The notes beneath the pieces are model-generated. The model had not been told where the DNA came from. It was given only the letters and a program-made list of their open reading frames with translations, and ran no database searches. Below, one piece after another: positions 27,310 to 35,805 of a stretch of DNA of 64,000 nucleotides. The first letter of the stretch is position 1. Every line of letters starts with the position of its first letter. Source of the DNA: Synechococcales cyanobacterium GL140_1_metabinner_5_sub (GTDB lineage Bacteria > Cyanobacteriota > Cyanobacteriia > Cyanobacteriales > Chamaesiphonaceae). The stretch is from the NCBI GenBank assembly GCA_025359065.1, contig JANYHM010000064.1, positions 1 through 64,000 of the forward strand. The letters run 5' to 3'. Both the position numbers and the translations under genes were made by a program.

Positions 27310-28512
27310 ATGATTAAAACACTAGCGTTGCTGTCCCTCCAAACGGGAATTGCCCTAGCGAGTACGCACCATCTACCATTGCGTCTTTCCTCTCTGCCCG
27401 AACCCGCAGATATAGCTGCGGCTGCTCGACCAAAAGCCGACGAAAGCTGCTGTGAAGCCCCCAATAATGGTGAAGTAGTTGGTCTAGATGAACAACTGTG
27501 GGGCAAATTAGGCGATCGAAAAGAATTATTGTCTTCGATCGATAACAGCTTGCGCTACTTACAAACAGAAAGTGCTGCTAAAGTTTATAGAGAATATCCG
27601 GTGCCCGGAGTATCTCGTGAGCGAGTTGTGCGCTCACTAACCCGTTTCAAACAGCTAGTCAGCAGTTCCAAGTCTTCTACTCAACTGCGGGATGCCGTGA
27701 AGAAAGAATTCTCTTTCTTCCAGTCAGTTGGCAATGATAATAAAGGAACTGTATTGTACACGGGCTATTACGAGCCTATTCACCAAGGTAGTCGGACTCG
27801 TACCGCTGAATATAAATATCCTTTGTACAAACAGCCCGCAGACTTTGCTAATTGGGCAAAACCCCATCCTACCCGACTGCAATTAGAAGGTATTGATGGC
27901 TTGCAAGCCGCCAAAAGTCCTTTGGCTGGCAGTGAATTGATCTATATGAAAGACCGCTGGGAAGCCGTCCTCGTACAAATCCAAGGTTCAGCGAAGTTTA
28001 AGCTCACCGATGGCACTAGCACCACCGTTGGTTTTAATGGTGGTACTGATTATGCTTATGAAAGCATTGGTAAATCACTGCTTAAGGATAAAAAAATCAC
28101 CCAGGCTCAGGCGACTTTGCAAGGGCTAAAGAAGTTTTTCGCCGAAAATCCTAAAGAGCTAGATACTTATATCTCGCGTTATAACCGCTTTGTGTTTATG
28201 AAGGACACCAACAACAGTCCGCCAATGGGCAGCATTAACGTGCCGGTAACTGCCGAGAGGTCGATCGCTACCGATAAATCGGTCATGCCTCCAGGTGCTT
28301 TAGCTCTAGTGCATACTAGTTTGCCTTATTACCAAGATGGTAAGCTGCAACAGCGTTTAGTGAGCCGCTATGTGTTGGATCAAGATACTGGTAGCGCTAT
28401 CACCGGAGCCGGTCGAGTCGATTACTTTATGGGAGTTGGCAAGGAAGCTGGTGAACGAGCTGGAGTCACTGGTGGTAATGGGAAACTCTATTATCTATTG
28501 CTGAAAAAATAA
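27310..28512 (+). CDS. mltA: Membrane-bound lytic murein transglycosylase A
   Basis: A 400-residue exported enzyme that cleaves the MurNAc-GlcNAc link of peptidoglycan. An N-terminal signal-like segment (about 1-20) is followed by the MltA domain (YTGYYEPIHQG, FAEN, GSINVPVTAERSIATDK) and the C-terminal 3D domain (LDQDTGSAITGAGRVDYFMGVG) with its aspartates. The anhydro-muropeptides it makes are substrates of AmpG-like transporters; one is at 32784. Confidence 0.88.
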   Translation: MIKTLALLSLQTGIALASTHHLPLRLSSLPEPADIAAAARPKADESCCEAPNNGEVVGLDEQLWGKLGDRKELLSSIDNSLRYLQTESAAKVYREYPVPGVSRERVVRSLTRFKQLVSSSKSSTQLRDAVKKEFSFFQSVGNDNKGTVLYTGYYEPIHQGSRTRTAEYKYPLYKQPADFANWAKPHPTRLQLEGIDGLQAAKSPLAGSELIYMKDRWEAVLVQIQGSAKFKLTDGTSTTVGFNGGTDYAYESIGKSLLKDKKITQAQATLQGLKKFFAENPKELDTYISRYNRFVFMKDTNNSPPMGSINVPVTAERSIATDKSVMPPGALALVHTSLPYYQDGKLQQRLVSRYVLDQDTGSAITGAGRVDYFMGVGKEAGERAGVTGGNGKLYYLLLKK

Positions 28513-28536
28513 TTTTTGGACCGGTGGTTCCAAATC

Positions 28537-28570
28537 AAAAAGCGGACTCTGCTACAGAGTCCGCTTTTTT
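28537..28570. terminator. Bidirectional terminator between mltA and the next gene
   Basis: AAAAAGCGGACTCT and AGAGTCCGCTTTTTT form a long stem around GCTAC. A-rich and T-rich flanks let it work for both converging genes. Confidence 0.85.
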
Positions 28571-28595
28571 GGGCTGAGATTGTTCACCATTGGTC

Positions 28596-28991
28596 TCAGA
28601 CTTCTGGCACTAGCATAGGTTCACGATCATTGAATTTTTCCCACATTGATACGAGGGTGTTTTCGATGATCGATGGTAAGTGGGTGACAAAGACTCCTTC
28701 TTCACTGAGAGGGTTATTGCAGAGCCAATAGCCATCTAAACCAATCTCAATTAACTCATCATCGCAAACCGATAGAGAAACCGTATCATTGGCCTCCCGA
28801 CCAATGAGGTGCTCTAACTCTGGCCAGCCTGCCAGGCTGGTGGAAAGGCCAAAAGAAGCGCCGGTTGGCTCTACCGAGATCTTGTTACCTACTCTTAATG
28901 CCAAAAGCACTCTTTGACTAACCCACTCCTCCACCGAAGAGGAGAGTTTTTCCATGTGCAGGTCTGTTTCTGTGTAGATTAATTTCAGCAT
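28596..28991 (-). CDS. Conserved cyanobacterial hypothetical protein (alr0857-like)
   Basis: A 131-residue soluble protein. The start MLKLIYTETDLHMEKL and middle GNKISVEPTGASFGL recall a cyanobacterial family named after Nostoc alr0857; I am not certain of this match. No catalytic residues stand out. ATG 28991 is chosen over an in-frame TTG nine bases upstream. Confidence 0.6.
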   Translation of the reverse strand: MLKLIYTETDLHMEKLSSSVEEWVSQRVLLALRVGNKISVEPTGASFGLSTSLAGWPELEHLIGREANDTVSLSVCDDELIEIGLDGYWLCNNPLSEEGVFVTHLPSIIENTLVSMWEKFNDREPMLVPEV

Positions 28992-29270
28992 GGTTAACAA
29001 AATTTAATATATTCAAGAGACAATAGGACTTGCCGAGGCGAAAAACCTTAACAAATCCTTACTGGGTAAGATGTTTAGAAACCCGGTTAGCAGTTACTAC
29101 AGTCTCAATCTAGGTGATTCCGGAAACCTTCCAAAAAAATTAAAAAGTTTTTTTAGGAATTCACAAAGTGGCTAGGAGAGAGCTTTTCAGATATGTATTC
29201 TAGATTTTGTCCGTGATACCAGGAACTTTTTTGTTGGGTTTTCGATCACATCGTTTAGCTCTAAGGGCAT

Positions 29271-29299
29271 TTGCACTCAGATAGAGCAAGGGTTACAAT
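29271..29299 (+). promoter_or_regulatory. Promoter of the ribbon-helix-helix gene
   Basis: TTGCAC at 29271-29276 and TACAAT at 29294-29299 are separated by the ideal 17 bases. Transcription would start near 29306, which excludes any start codon before that and supports ATG 29343. Confidence 0.6.
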
Positions 29300-29342
29300 C
29301 GTGTTGCTGCAAAAAAAAACATTCTTCGGAGCAAATTTAATT

Positions 29343-29687
29343 ATGATGGGCGTGATGGTCAAAAGAGTTCCCACCACTGAAATGGAAGTAACTAGCATTC
29401 GTTTAGAGCGCGAGCTTAAAGAGAAACTCAAGGAAATTTCTGGCCATCAGGGCTATCAAGCTTTGATCCGTGATGTTCTGTGGCGTTTCGTACAACAGAA
29501 GTCTGGTGAATATCAGCATCAGTACAACATCGAAGATATCCGAGCCACCGTCTCTGGTATTGCCAATGTGGAAGAGCGCTGCTGCCTCAGTGGCAAAATG
29601 ATTGCTGTAGATGATGAAATCATTTTGGGTTGGACAAACCTGGGTGAGTTAGTGCCAATTCATCCCGATGCTTTACCCGAAGGCTAA
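29343..29687 (+). CDS. Ribbon-helix-helix (CopG/Arc-like) DNA-binding protein
   Basis: A 114-residue protein. The segment MEVTSIRLERELKEKLKEIS with the following helix GYQALIRDVLWRFVQQK fits a ribbon-helix-helix fold. The C-terminal half (EERCCLSGKMIAVDDEIILGWTNLGELVPIHP) is cyanobacterial in style and may sense a ligand or metal. The start 29343 follows GGAG eleven bases upstream and a well-spaced promoter. Targets are unknown. Confidence 0.68.
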   Translation: MMGVMVKRVPTTEMEVTSIRLERELKEKLKEISGHQGYQALIRDVLWRFVQQKSGEYQHQYNIEDIRATVSGIANVEERCCLSGKMIAVDDEIILGWTNLGELVPIHPDALPEG

Positions 29688-29815
29688 GGACTGAAGATTA
29701 TTATGGGTTCCATTTGATCATTTCATCTTGGCTATGTCATTTGATAGTCGATCGAAACCCCCAAATATCTGGTGTTGTTCCAAGGTGTGTTACAAAACAC
29801 ACTTCACATACAGCA

Positions 29816-29845
29816 AAAAATCCCCTAGCATGGTAGGGGATTTTT
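29816..29845. terminator. Terminator between the ribbon-helix-helix gene and apcF
   Basis: AAAAATCCCCT and AGGGGATTTTT form an eleven-base stem, followed by T/A-rich bases on both strands. It ends 16 bases after the apcF stop codon and probably serves both convergent genes. Confidence 0.85.
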
Positions 29846-29860
29846 AGTTGAGATATGACT

Positions 29861-30370
29861 TTAGAGGTCTTGCTCGCTAAAATCACGGGTGAGGTGATCG
29901 AAAGGTACATCTACAAAGCTGGTGTCAGCAATGCCAGCGGCAGCTACTGCTTCCTTGACAATGTCCTTCATTATTTGAATCCCTACTACGGTGGGGCCGA
30001 TCGGCACACCGAGAGAATTGTACGTTTCGCGTAAGCCCTGCAATACTCGCTCATCCAACACATTGTTGTCGGCAGCGATCATGGCATAGGTGGCATAGCG
30101 CAAATAGTAATCCATATCGCGCAGGCAAGCTGCATAGCGACGGGTAGTATACGCATTGCCGCCGGGACGAATGAGTTCGGGGTTCTCATCGAACAAACGC
30201 AAACCGGCCTGACGGACGATCGAGGCAGCTTTGCTATTGATGATTCCCGCAGCAGCAATTCTGGCTGCTCCGGTATCAAAATAAGATTTGAGGCTGTCGA
30301 TCGCATTGCCATCGAGGTAGCGCCCAGTAGTATCGTATGTCTTAATTAAATTTGTAACAGCGTCCCGCAT
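29861..30370 (-). CDS. apcF: Allophycocyanin subunit beta-18 (ApcF)
   Basis: A 169-residue phycobiliprotein of the phycobilisome core. The length, the start MRDAVTNLIKTYDTTGRYLD and the C-terminal DHLTRDFSEQDL match ApcF rather than the 161-residue ApcB. Cys82, in RRYAACLRDMDYYLRYATYA, is the bilin attachment site. ApcF pairs with the core-membrane linker ApcE and helps pass excitation energy to the photosystems. It is monocistronic. Confidence 0.94.
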   Translation of the reverse strand: MRDAVTNLIKTYDTTGRYLDGNAIDSLKSYFDTGAARIAAAGIINSKAASIVRQAGLRLFDENPELIRPGGNAYTTRRYAACLRDMDYYLRYATYAMIAADNNVLDERVLQGLRETYNSLGVPIGPTVVGIQIMKDIVKEAVAAAGIADTSFVDVPFDHLTRDFSEQDL

Positions 30371-30460
30371 GAGACTGCTCTCCTATGGAGTAAAAATATC
30401 TATCGTCCAAGTATGCCAGAAAAGCTCCAAACCTTGTTAAATATGCTTTACATTTCGCAA

Positions 30461-30766
30461 TCAGGCGGTTTCTAAAGGAGCCATAGTCAAACCCTCCCGA
30501 CGTAGCTGTTGATGATACAGCTCTGCCTGCTCTTGGGGGCCAACCCACACGATCGCCTGACCTTCGGCATCTACTTGGACTGTCAGACCCCAGGCTACTT
30601 CATCGGTCATGCCCGGAATATACTTCATCAAGCATTTGTGAACATGCTCAAAAGTATTGAAGTCGTCGTTGAGTACAATGACCTTAAAGTTAGGATAGGT
30701 CTTGCGCACGGTCTCCGGCACATTTTCTTTCAGGCGATCAGGAGTGGTAACAGCAGCAGTAATCAT
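30461..30766 (-). CDS. clpS: ATP-dependent Clp protease adaptor ClpS
   Basis: A 101-residue adaptor that delivers N-degron proteins to ClpAP/ClpCP. The core YPNFKVIVLNDDFNTFEHVHKCLMKYIPGM and WGLTVQVDAEGQA match ClpS, including the conserved Asn-Asp-Asp site. The ATG near 30766 is preferred to the in-frame TTG four codons upstream. It lies about 30 bases downstream of the DUF2256 gene on the same strand. Confidence 0.9.
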   Translation of the reverse strand: MITAAVTTPDRLKENVPETVRKTYPNFKVIVLNDDFNTFEHVHKCLMKYIPGMTDEVAWGLTVQVDAEGQAIVWVGPQEQAELYHQQLRREGLTMAPLETA

Positions 30767-30795
30767 AAGCAGTTCCAAGATTTAAAAGTGATATT

Positions 30796-30951
30796 TTATT
30801 CAGCGCTTTGATTTTTGCGTCGCCGACAGCGCTCAGAGCAGTATCGCACCTCTTCCCAGCAGCCTTCCCACTTTTTGCGCCAGGTAAATGATAAATTGCA
30901 AACTGGACAGATCTTGGTGGGCAGATCGGATTTAGCACGTTGACGAGCCAT
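30796..30951 (-). CDS. DUF2256 zinc-binding small protein (51 aa)
   Basis: The minus strand encodes a 51-residue protein starting [18 protein letters not shown] and ending KNQSAE. Paired cysteines CPVC and CSERC, a WRKKW core and basic tail match DUF2256, a short zinc-finger family. It is easy to miss because of its size. It lies upstream of clpS and is probably co-transcribed. Confidence 0.85.
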   Translation of the reverse strand: MARQRAKSDLPTKICPVCNLSFTWRKKWEGCWEEVRYCSERCRRRKNQSAE

Positions 30952-30983
30952 AGCATTGATTTTAAAGGAAGGGACAGGCGCAG

Positions 30984-31718
30984 ATGCAGAGCTTAGATGA
31001 AATTAGAATTGTTTTGGTAGAGCCAGCCGGAGCGCGGAATGTGGGTTCGATCGCCCGGGTGATGGCCAACATGGGTTTGCAGCAGTTGATAATTGTGAAT
31101 CCGCAGTGTGACTGGGTCAGTGAAGAAGCAGAACACATGGCAGTTCGTGGCAGAGATATTTTGACCAACGCTCAGATTGTTGCTGATTTGCCTGCTGCTT
31201 TGATAGATTGTCGGGTGGTGGTAGCCACTACCCATCGAGATATTGATTTACCTCAGATGCCGCAACCGCCAAGACAGGCTTTGACTAAATTGTGGCAAGT
31301 AGCCGGAGATAAAGCAATTTTGTTTGGCCGGGAAGACTGTGGGTTAACCAATCAAGAATTAGACCTGGCTCAGCATTATTTGCGGATTCCGGTAGCTAAG
31401 AATTATACATCTTTGAATCTAGCACAGGCGGTTGGAATTTGTGCTTATGAGCTATGTCAGTTGGCTCAAGCTGATCTGATGTCGGTTTTGCCGATCGAGA
31501 ATTTTGCCACTGCCGACCAGATCGATCGATATTTTCAGCATTTAGAGGATTTATTATTGAAAGTTGGTTATCTGCAAACTCATACGGCTCCTAATCGGAT
31601 GAGCAAACTACGCAAGTTAGCGAACCGAGCAACTTTGAGTGAAGAAGAATTGGCTTTGCTGTGGGGAACTGTGAAGCAAATTGATTGGAAAATACAGCAT
31701 CCAGAAAAAGAATTTTAA
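30984..31718 (+). CDS. trmJ: TrmJ-like tRNA/rRNA 2'-O-methyltransferase
   Basis: A 244-residue SpoU-type (SPOUT) methyltransferase. The N-terminal [25 protein letters not shown], the [12 protein letters not shown] motif and [22 protein letters not shown] form the three SPOUT motifs of the TrmJ/YfhQ subfamily. E. coli TrmJ methylates tRNA position 32. It uses S-adenosylmethionine. A short 33-base gap separates it from the divergent DUF2256 gene. Confidence 0.87.
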   Translation: MQSLDEIRIVLVEPAGARNVGSIARVMANMGLQQLIIVNPQCDWVSEEAEHMAVRGRDILTNAQIVADLPAALIDCRVVVATTHRDIDLPQMPQPPRQALTKLWQVAGDKAILFGREDCGLTNQELDLAQHYLRIPVAKNYTSLNLAQAVGICAYELCQLAQADLMSVLPIENFATADQIDRYFQHLEDLLLKVGYLQTHTAPNRMSKLRKLANRATLSEEELALLWGTVKQIDWKIQHPEKEF

Positions 31719-31724
31719 AAACAC

Positions 31725-31754
31725 TTGACCTATTTAGTACTGAGGATCTATAGT
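31725..31754 (+). promoter_or_regulatory. lexA promoter with internal LexA-like box
   Basis: TTGACC (31725-31730) and TATAGT (31749-31754) with 18-base spacing form a sigma70-type promoter. Between them AGTACTGAGGATCT (31736-31749) matches the cyanobacterial LexA box RGTACNNNDGTWCB as I recall it, with one mismatch. This suggests autorepression. Confidence 0.6.
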
Positions 31755-31910
31755 AAGCTTATATGTGCGTACAAAAAAATTGGTGAGACAATAGTAAGCG
31801 TTGGAATTAGCTGCTGAAGTAGCATTCAACAAAACTTTTGCAATCTCGTGAGCAAACTGATTCCGGTTGGAATCACCCCCACTAAAAATCCTTAAATATA
31901 GGTAAAGCTC

Positions 31911-32519
31911 ATGACGAATCCAAATTTGACCAAGGTTCAGCAAGAACTCTATGACTGGTTGGTAGAGTATATCAGAGAAAATCAACACGCTCCTTCGATT
32001 CGGCAGATGATGATGGCCATGGGTTTGAGATCTCCAGCACCCATTCAAAGCCGTCTAGAACACCTGCGAAATAAAGGCTTTATTCAATGGGCCGAAGGCC
32101 AAGCGCGGACTATTCAGATTTTGAAGAATAGTACTACTGGTATTCCCATTTTGGGCACAATCGCGGCTGGCGGTTTGGTAGAACCGTTTGTAGATGAGGT
32201 GGAGCGGTTGGATATTTCTGGCTTTTTCCAGGGCATAAATCATTTCGCGTTGCGAGTAACCGGCGACAGCATGATCGAAGACATGATTACCGAAGGCGAT
32301 ATGGTGATTATGGAGCCAGTGGTCAATCCTAAGACTGTGAAAAACGGCACGATCGTAGCGGCACGGGTAGATGGTCAGGGAACGACTCTGAAGCACTATC
32401 ATATTACTGGTGATAAGGTGACTCTCAAGCCTGCTAATTCTAAGTACAAGCCCATCCAGGCTCCTGCTGAACAGGTGGAGCTACAGGGGACTTTGGTTGG
32501 CATTTGGCGCGGTTATTAG
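31911..32519 (+). CDS. lexA: LexA repressor
   Basis: A 202-residue repressor with an N-terminal winged HTH (IRENQHAPSIRQMMMAMGL), the cleavage site Ala86-Gly87 in TIAAGGLVEPF, and the peptidase dyad Ser120 (RVTGDSMI) with Lys161 (TTLKHYH). So self-cleavage residues are intact, unlike in some cyanobacterial LexA proteins that have lost SOS function. A LexA-like box lies in its promoter, and a strong hairpin follows the stop. Confidence 0.9.
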   Translation: MTNPNLTKVQQELYDWLVEYIRENQHAPSIRQMMMAMGLRSPAPIQSRLEHLRNKGFIQWAEGQARTIQILKNSTTGIPILGTIAAGGLVEPFVDEVERLDISGFFQGINHFALRVTGDSMIEDMITEGDMVIMEPVVNPKTVKNGTIVAARVDGQGTTLKHYHITGDKVTLKPANSKYKPIQAPAEQVELQGTLVGIWRGY

Positions 32520-32565
32520 CAGCTCTCTGGCTGCTAAAAATTTCTGCACAATAGATATGTAATGA

Positions 32566-32606
32566 TCCCACCTCTTACCCATTGAAGGTAAAAGGTGGGA
32601 CTTTTC
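32566..32606 (+). terminator. Terminator after lexA
   Basis: TCCCACCTCTTACC and GGTAAAAGGTGGGA form a 14-base stem with a seven-base loop, followed by CTTTTCT. Confidence 0.75.
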
Positions 32607-32783
32607 TGGTTTGCGAAACATCACAATCTGGAACCATCTCAGTCAAAATTTGTCAACTTACAAAATACAATGACCTGATATTCAGACATAATTATTGAGC
32701 AAACTTCGTCTCCGTGATACTGAAACCTTTAAAAGGTGAGTGGTATATTGTCCAATTTGAATTTTTATTTAGTAGAGGTTTTG

Positions 32784-34079
32784 GTGAAATCTATAAATTC
32801 TTTCTTGGGTGTGTTTCAAAGTCGCAAAATGCTGGCTTTGTTACTCCTGGGCTTTGCTTCTGGTCTGCCTTCTCAGGTAATTGATGTGCCACTGAAAACT
32901 TGGCTCACCAGCTCAGATGTAGATGTAAAGAAGATTACTGAAGTTGCGGCTTTAGCAGCCTTACCCTATGCTTTCAAGGCTGCTTGGTCCCCCTTGCTAG
33001 ACCGCTATGTACCACCTTTTTTGGGCAGAAGAAGAGGTTGGATATTTCTGACACAGGCACTAATTATTGGGTCGATGTTAATGCTGGCTTTTCAAAACCC
33101 TAGCAATAGCAATCTTTCCTTAATTACAGCTTTTGCTGCTGCGATTGGCTTTTTTAGTGCCTCTCAAGATATTGCATCTGATGCTTACCGTACCGACGTG
33201 CTAAACAAGCCGGAAAAAGGTGCAGGGGCAGCAGTTTTCATCTTGGGATTTAGGTTGGCAATGCTGTTTGCTAGTGGCATCATTTTGGTTTGGACTGACC
33301 CCAAGATTCCTGGCCATATTTCATGGAATACAGCTTATTTGCTGCTGTCTGGCCTAATGCTGATTGGATTAACTACTACTCTGTGGGCACCTCAACCAGT
33401 AGATGAAGACAGAGCACCATCATCGTTAATTGACGCTTTTGTCTTGCCTTTTCGAGATTTTTTTGAACGGAAAGGTGTTTTATCAGGAATACTAATACTG
33501 CTGTTTGTTGTTGTCTATAAGATCGGCGACTATATGGTAAAAAGCGTGTCTCCGACTTTTTTACTGAAGGCCGCCCATTATTCTCAAACAGAAATTGGTG
33601 CTATTTCGGGTGGAATTGGGATCTTAGCTACCATTGTGGGATCTTTGGTGGGTGGTTCAGTCTTAAGTAAAATTGGTTTGAACCGATCGCTGTGGCTTTC
33701 TAGTATTTTATTAGCCATAGGTATTTTGCCTTATGTTTTGTTGGCGCAGGCTGCTCAAGGACTACCTCCTACCCAAACTCCTGGGAATGCACTTTTATTA
33801 TTAGCAATCAATACTGAGTTTTTCTTTGCTGGGATGGAAGCCACTGTGTTTGTGGCATTTTTAATGGAGTTATGTAATCAGCAGTTTTCGGCTACTCAGT
33901 ATGCGCTTTTCTCTAGTTTAATGCTGACTGGTAAGAGTTTTGTGACTGCTCCCATGGGCGATGTGGCCAAAGCTGTAGGCTGGCCAGGATTTTTTGCTCT
34001 CAGTGCTTTCTCAGCTATTCCTGGTTTGATTCTGCTGTATTTTGTTGCTCCTTGGAATGGAAGAGAAGCTGTAGATTAA
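32784..34079 (+). CDS. AmpG-like MFS permease
   Basis: A membrane protein of about 431 residues with roughly twelve hydrophobic segments. The FASGLPSQVIDVPLKTWL and FKAAWSPLLDRYVPPFLGRRRGW motifs and SQDIASDAYRTDV are typical of AmpG-type permeases that import peptidoglycan-derived muropeptides. GTG 32784 has AGAGG five bases upstream and matches family starts; GTG 32736 would extend it by 16 residues. It may recycle products of MltA. Confidence 0.8.
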   Translation: MKSINSFLGVFQSRKMLALLLLGFASGLPSQVIDVPLKTWLTSSDVDVKKITEVAALAALPYAFKAAWSPLLDRYVPPFLGRRRGWIFLTQALIIGSMLMLAFQNPSNSNLSLITAFAAAIGFFSASQDIASDAYRTDVLNKPEKGAGAAVFILGFRLAMLFASGIILVWTDPKIPGHISWNTAYLLLSGLMLIGLTTTLWAPQPVDEDRAPSSLIDAFVLPFRDFFERKGVLSGILILLFVVVYKIGDYMVKSVSPTFLLKAAHYSQTEIGAISGGIGILATIVGSLVGGSVLSKIGLNRSLWLSSILLAIGILPYVLLAQAAQGLPPTQTPGNALLLLAINTEFFFAGMEATVFVAFLMELCNQQFSATQYALFSSLMLTGKSFVTAPMGDVAKAVGWPGFFALSAFSAIPGLILLYFVAPWNGREAVD

Positions 34080-34110
34080 TTGCAGGAATTTAAACAAGAT
34101 ATTTTCACTC

Positions 34111-34140
34111 TACTCCGAAAATCGGAGTATTTTTTTATTT
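34111..34140 (+). terminator. Terminator after the AmpG-like gene
   Basis: TACTCCGA and TCGGAGTA form an eight-base stem with an AAA loop, followed by seven T. Confidence 0.85.
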
Positions 34141-34162
34141 GTCGATAGTTCCTCGACCTGCC

Positions 34163-34735
34163 TCAAGCTGAACCAAAAGAGATCGGGCTGACTTTGGCTC
34201 GGCTTAATAATCGATCGCCCTGCTGATAACCGGGGTAGCGAATTTGGACTGGGGTTATGGGCGAAATTTGGCCTTCTAGAGATTGGTGAAGTTGGGGGTT
34301 AAAGGGAATGATTTCGCCCACTTGCCCGATCGATTGGATTCCCCAACTGGCTACTAGGCGATCGATCGATCCTACCAATGGCAATAATTTACTGGCAGGG
34401 AAGCGGGGATCTAGCTTGGCTTGGTGGGCTGCGGCTGGCCAGTAGGTCAAAAATGATTCGATGATTTGGAAACTAGCATATGAGAAATCATTAGGTTGCG
34501 GCGTGTCTGGACGATCGATGAGTTCTAGCTTTTCCAGCAAAGATGCCAGTGAGATTTGCAGTGACTTGCTCAGTTTTTGCAATTCGCTTATTTTCCAGGT
34601 GGCTAGTTGTCTCCGGCGGAGCTGGCGCAGTCGAGAAACTGATATGCCACTGGTGTTGGCGAGTTGTTGCCAGCTAGAAATCTTTGCTGTCACCAATAGG
34701 GGGCGCAAAACCGGGTCGAAAGGATAGGCTGCCAT
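34163..34735 (-). CDS. HTH protein with GrpE-like C-terminus
   Basis: A 190-residue protein. Residues about 15-70 form an HTH (WQQLANTSGISVSRLRQLRRRQLATWKISELQKLS in two helices plus recognition helix). The last 60 residues (GEIIPFNPQLHQSLEG, VQIRYPGYQQGDRLLSRAKV) resemble the C-terminal beta domain of GrpE, the DnaK nucleotide-exchange factor, but the long GrpE coiled coil is missing. Such proteins exist in cyanobacteria; role unknown. Confidence 0.6.
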   Translation of the reverse strand: MAAYPFDPVLRPLLVTAKISSWQQLANTSGISVSRLRQLRRRQLATWKISELQKLSKSLQISLASLLEKLELIDRPDTPQPNDFSYASFQIIESFLTYWPAAAHQAKLDPRFPASKLLPLVGSIDRLVASWGIQSIGQVGEIIPFNPQLHQSLEGQISPITPVQIRYPGYQQGDRLLSRAKVSPISFGSA

Positions 34736-34751
34736 AAGGTCACAAATATAG

Positions 34752-34782
34752 AAAAAAAGGGAGTGTCTATGTTAGACACCCC
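34752..34782 (-). terminator. Terminator after dps
   Basis: On the minus strand GGGGTGTCTA, loop ACA, TAGACACTCCC are followed by seven T. It lies 20 bases after the dps stop. Confidence 0.85.
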
Positions 34783-34801
34783 GTCGATTACTAAAGGAAA
34801 T

Positions 34802-35272
34802 TTAATTATCCAACAAACTGCGTAGCATCCATGCGGTTTTTTCGTGAAGCTGTAACCTCTGTGTCAATAAATCGGCAGTGGGCTCGTCGCTGGCTTTAGC
34901 AACTAGCGGGTAGATTGATCGGGCGGTGCGGCAGACAGCTTCTTGAGCTTCTACTAAGAGCTGGATCATCTCGGTAGCTTTGGGTACTTCGGTAGTTTCT
35001 GGAATAGAGCTGAGCTGAGCGTAGGCGCTGTAGCTACCAGGAGCAGTGTGGCCTAAGGCTCTAATCCGTTCGGCAATAAGGTCTACTGCGAGGGCTAATT
35101 CCGTGTATTGGGTTTCAAACATCAGGTGCAGAGTCTGAAACATTGGCCCAGTAACGTTCCAGTGAAAGTAATGGGTTTTGAGATACAGGGTATAGGTATC
35201 TGCCAATAACTTGCACAGTCCATCGGCGATTGCCTTGCGATCGCCAGTTTCCATGCCGATATCGATATTCAT
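34802..35272 (-). CDS. dps: Dps family ferritin-like protein
   Basis: A 156-residue dodecamer-forming protein that binds DNA and stores iron, detoxifying hydrogen peroxide. The signature [21 protein letters not shown] supplies the ferroxidase His, and [17 protein letters not shown] the second helix's Asp/Glu. The N-terminus is short with few lysines, so DNA binding may be weak. It has its own terminator. Confidence 0.9.
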   Translation of the reverse strand: MNIDIGMETGDRKAIADGLCKLLADTYTLYLKTHYFHWNVTGPMFQTLHLMFETQYTELALAVDLIAERIRALGHTAPGSYSAYAQLSSIPETTEVPKATEMIQLLVEAQEAVCRTARSIYPLVAKASDEPTADLLTQRLQLHEKTAWMLRSLLDN

Positions 35273-35519
35273 GAATTTACTCCTGTTGTTGGGTCTTAGA
35301 TACTTAACTCTATTTTAGAACTGAATCTGAGCAAGAGTTTTAAAGATCCGTGGACATAATCTGTGCGACATTGATTACTAACTCGGAAATAGCGCCATCA
35401 TGCTATGATGATGAATCGCTGTGTTTTGACTACTCAGCCTTTGCCACTTAAAAACTGGCCAGCTTGAAAAAGCCGCAGATGGCAAAGCACTAAACATCGT
35501 ACATTCCTTAAGGTCCAGT

Positions 35520-35690
35520 ATGGCAAAACGCCGCAACCTGAAAAAAGAAAAAGCAGAACGCAACCAAGCGTATGCCCGCAAGTTCCGTAAACGTCCTGCC
35601 AATGGCCGGATGTTTAAATCTAGATTCCGCTCTCCTTCCTCTACATCAGCAGAAGAAGACAACGAAGAAACTTCAGCAGCAGCTACCTAG
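35520..35690 (+). CDS. Small basic conserved protein (56 aa)
   Basis: A 56-residue protein starting MAKRRNLKKEKAERN, with about twenty Lys/Arg, ending in an acidic/Ser/Ala tail. The strongly basic N-terminus suggests RNA or ribosome association, as seen in small cyanobacterial proteins of this kind, but I know no function. ATG 35520 follows AAGG. A longer opposite-strand frame here is a shadow. Confidence 0.65.
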   Translation: MAKRRNLKKEKAERNQAYARKFRKRPANGRMFKSRFRSPSSTSAEEDNEETSAAAT

Positions 35691-35805
35691 TTTTATTACT
35701 GGGTTTCTGTTTCGCACTGCATAAATTACACCGTACAGCTTAGTTTATAAAACTCAGTTGTGGCGGTGTGTTTTACTTTTAAATAATATTTGAGGAATCA
35801 GTTTT

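Noticed and set aside
35378-35662. 94-codon minus-strand frame
   Set aside because: Covers the small basic protein gene on the plus strand, which has a start, ribosome site and sensible composition.
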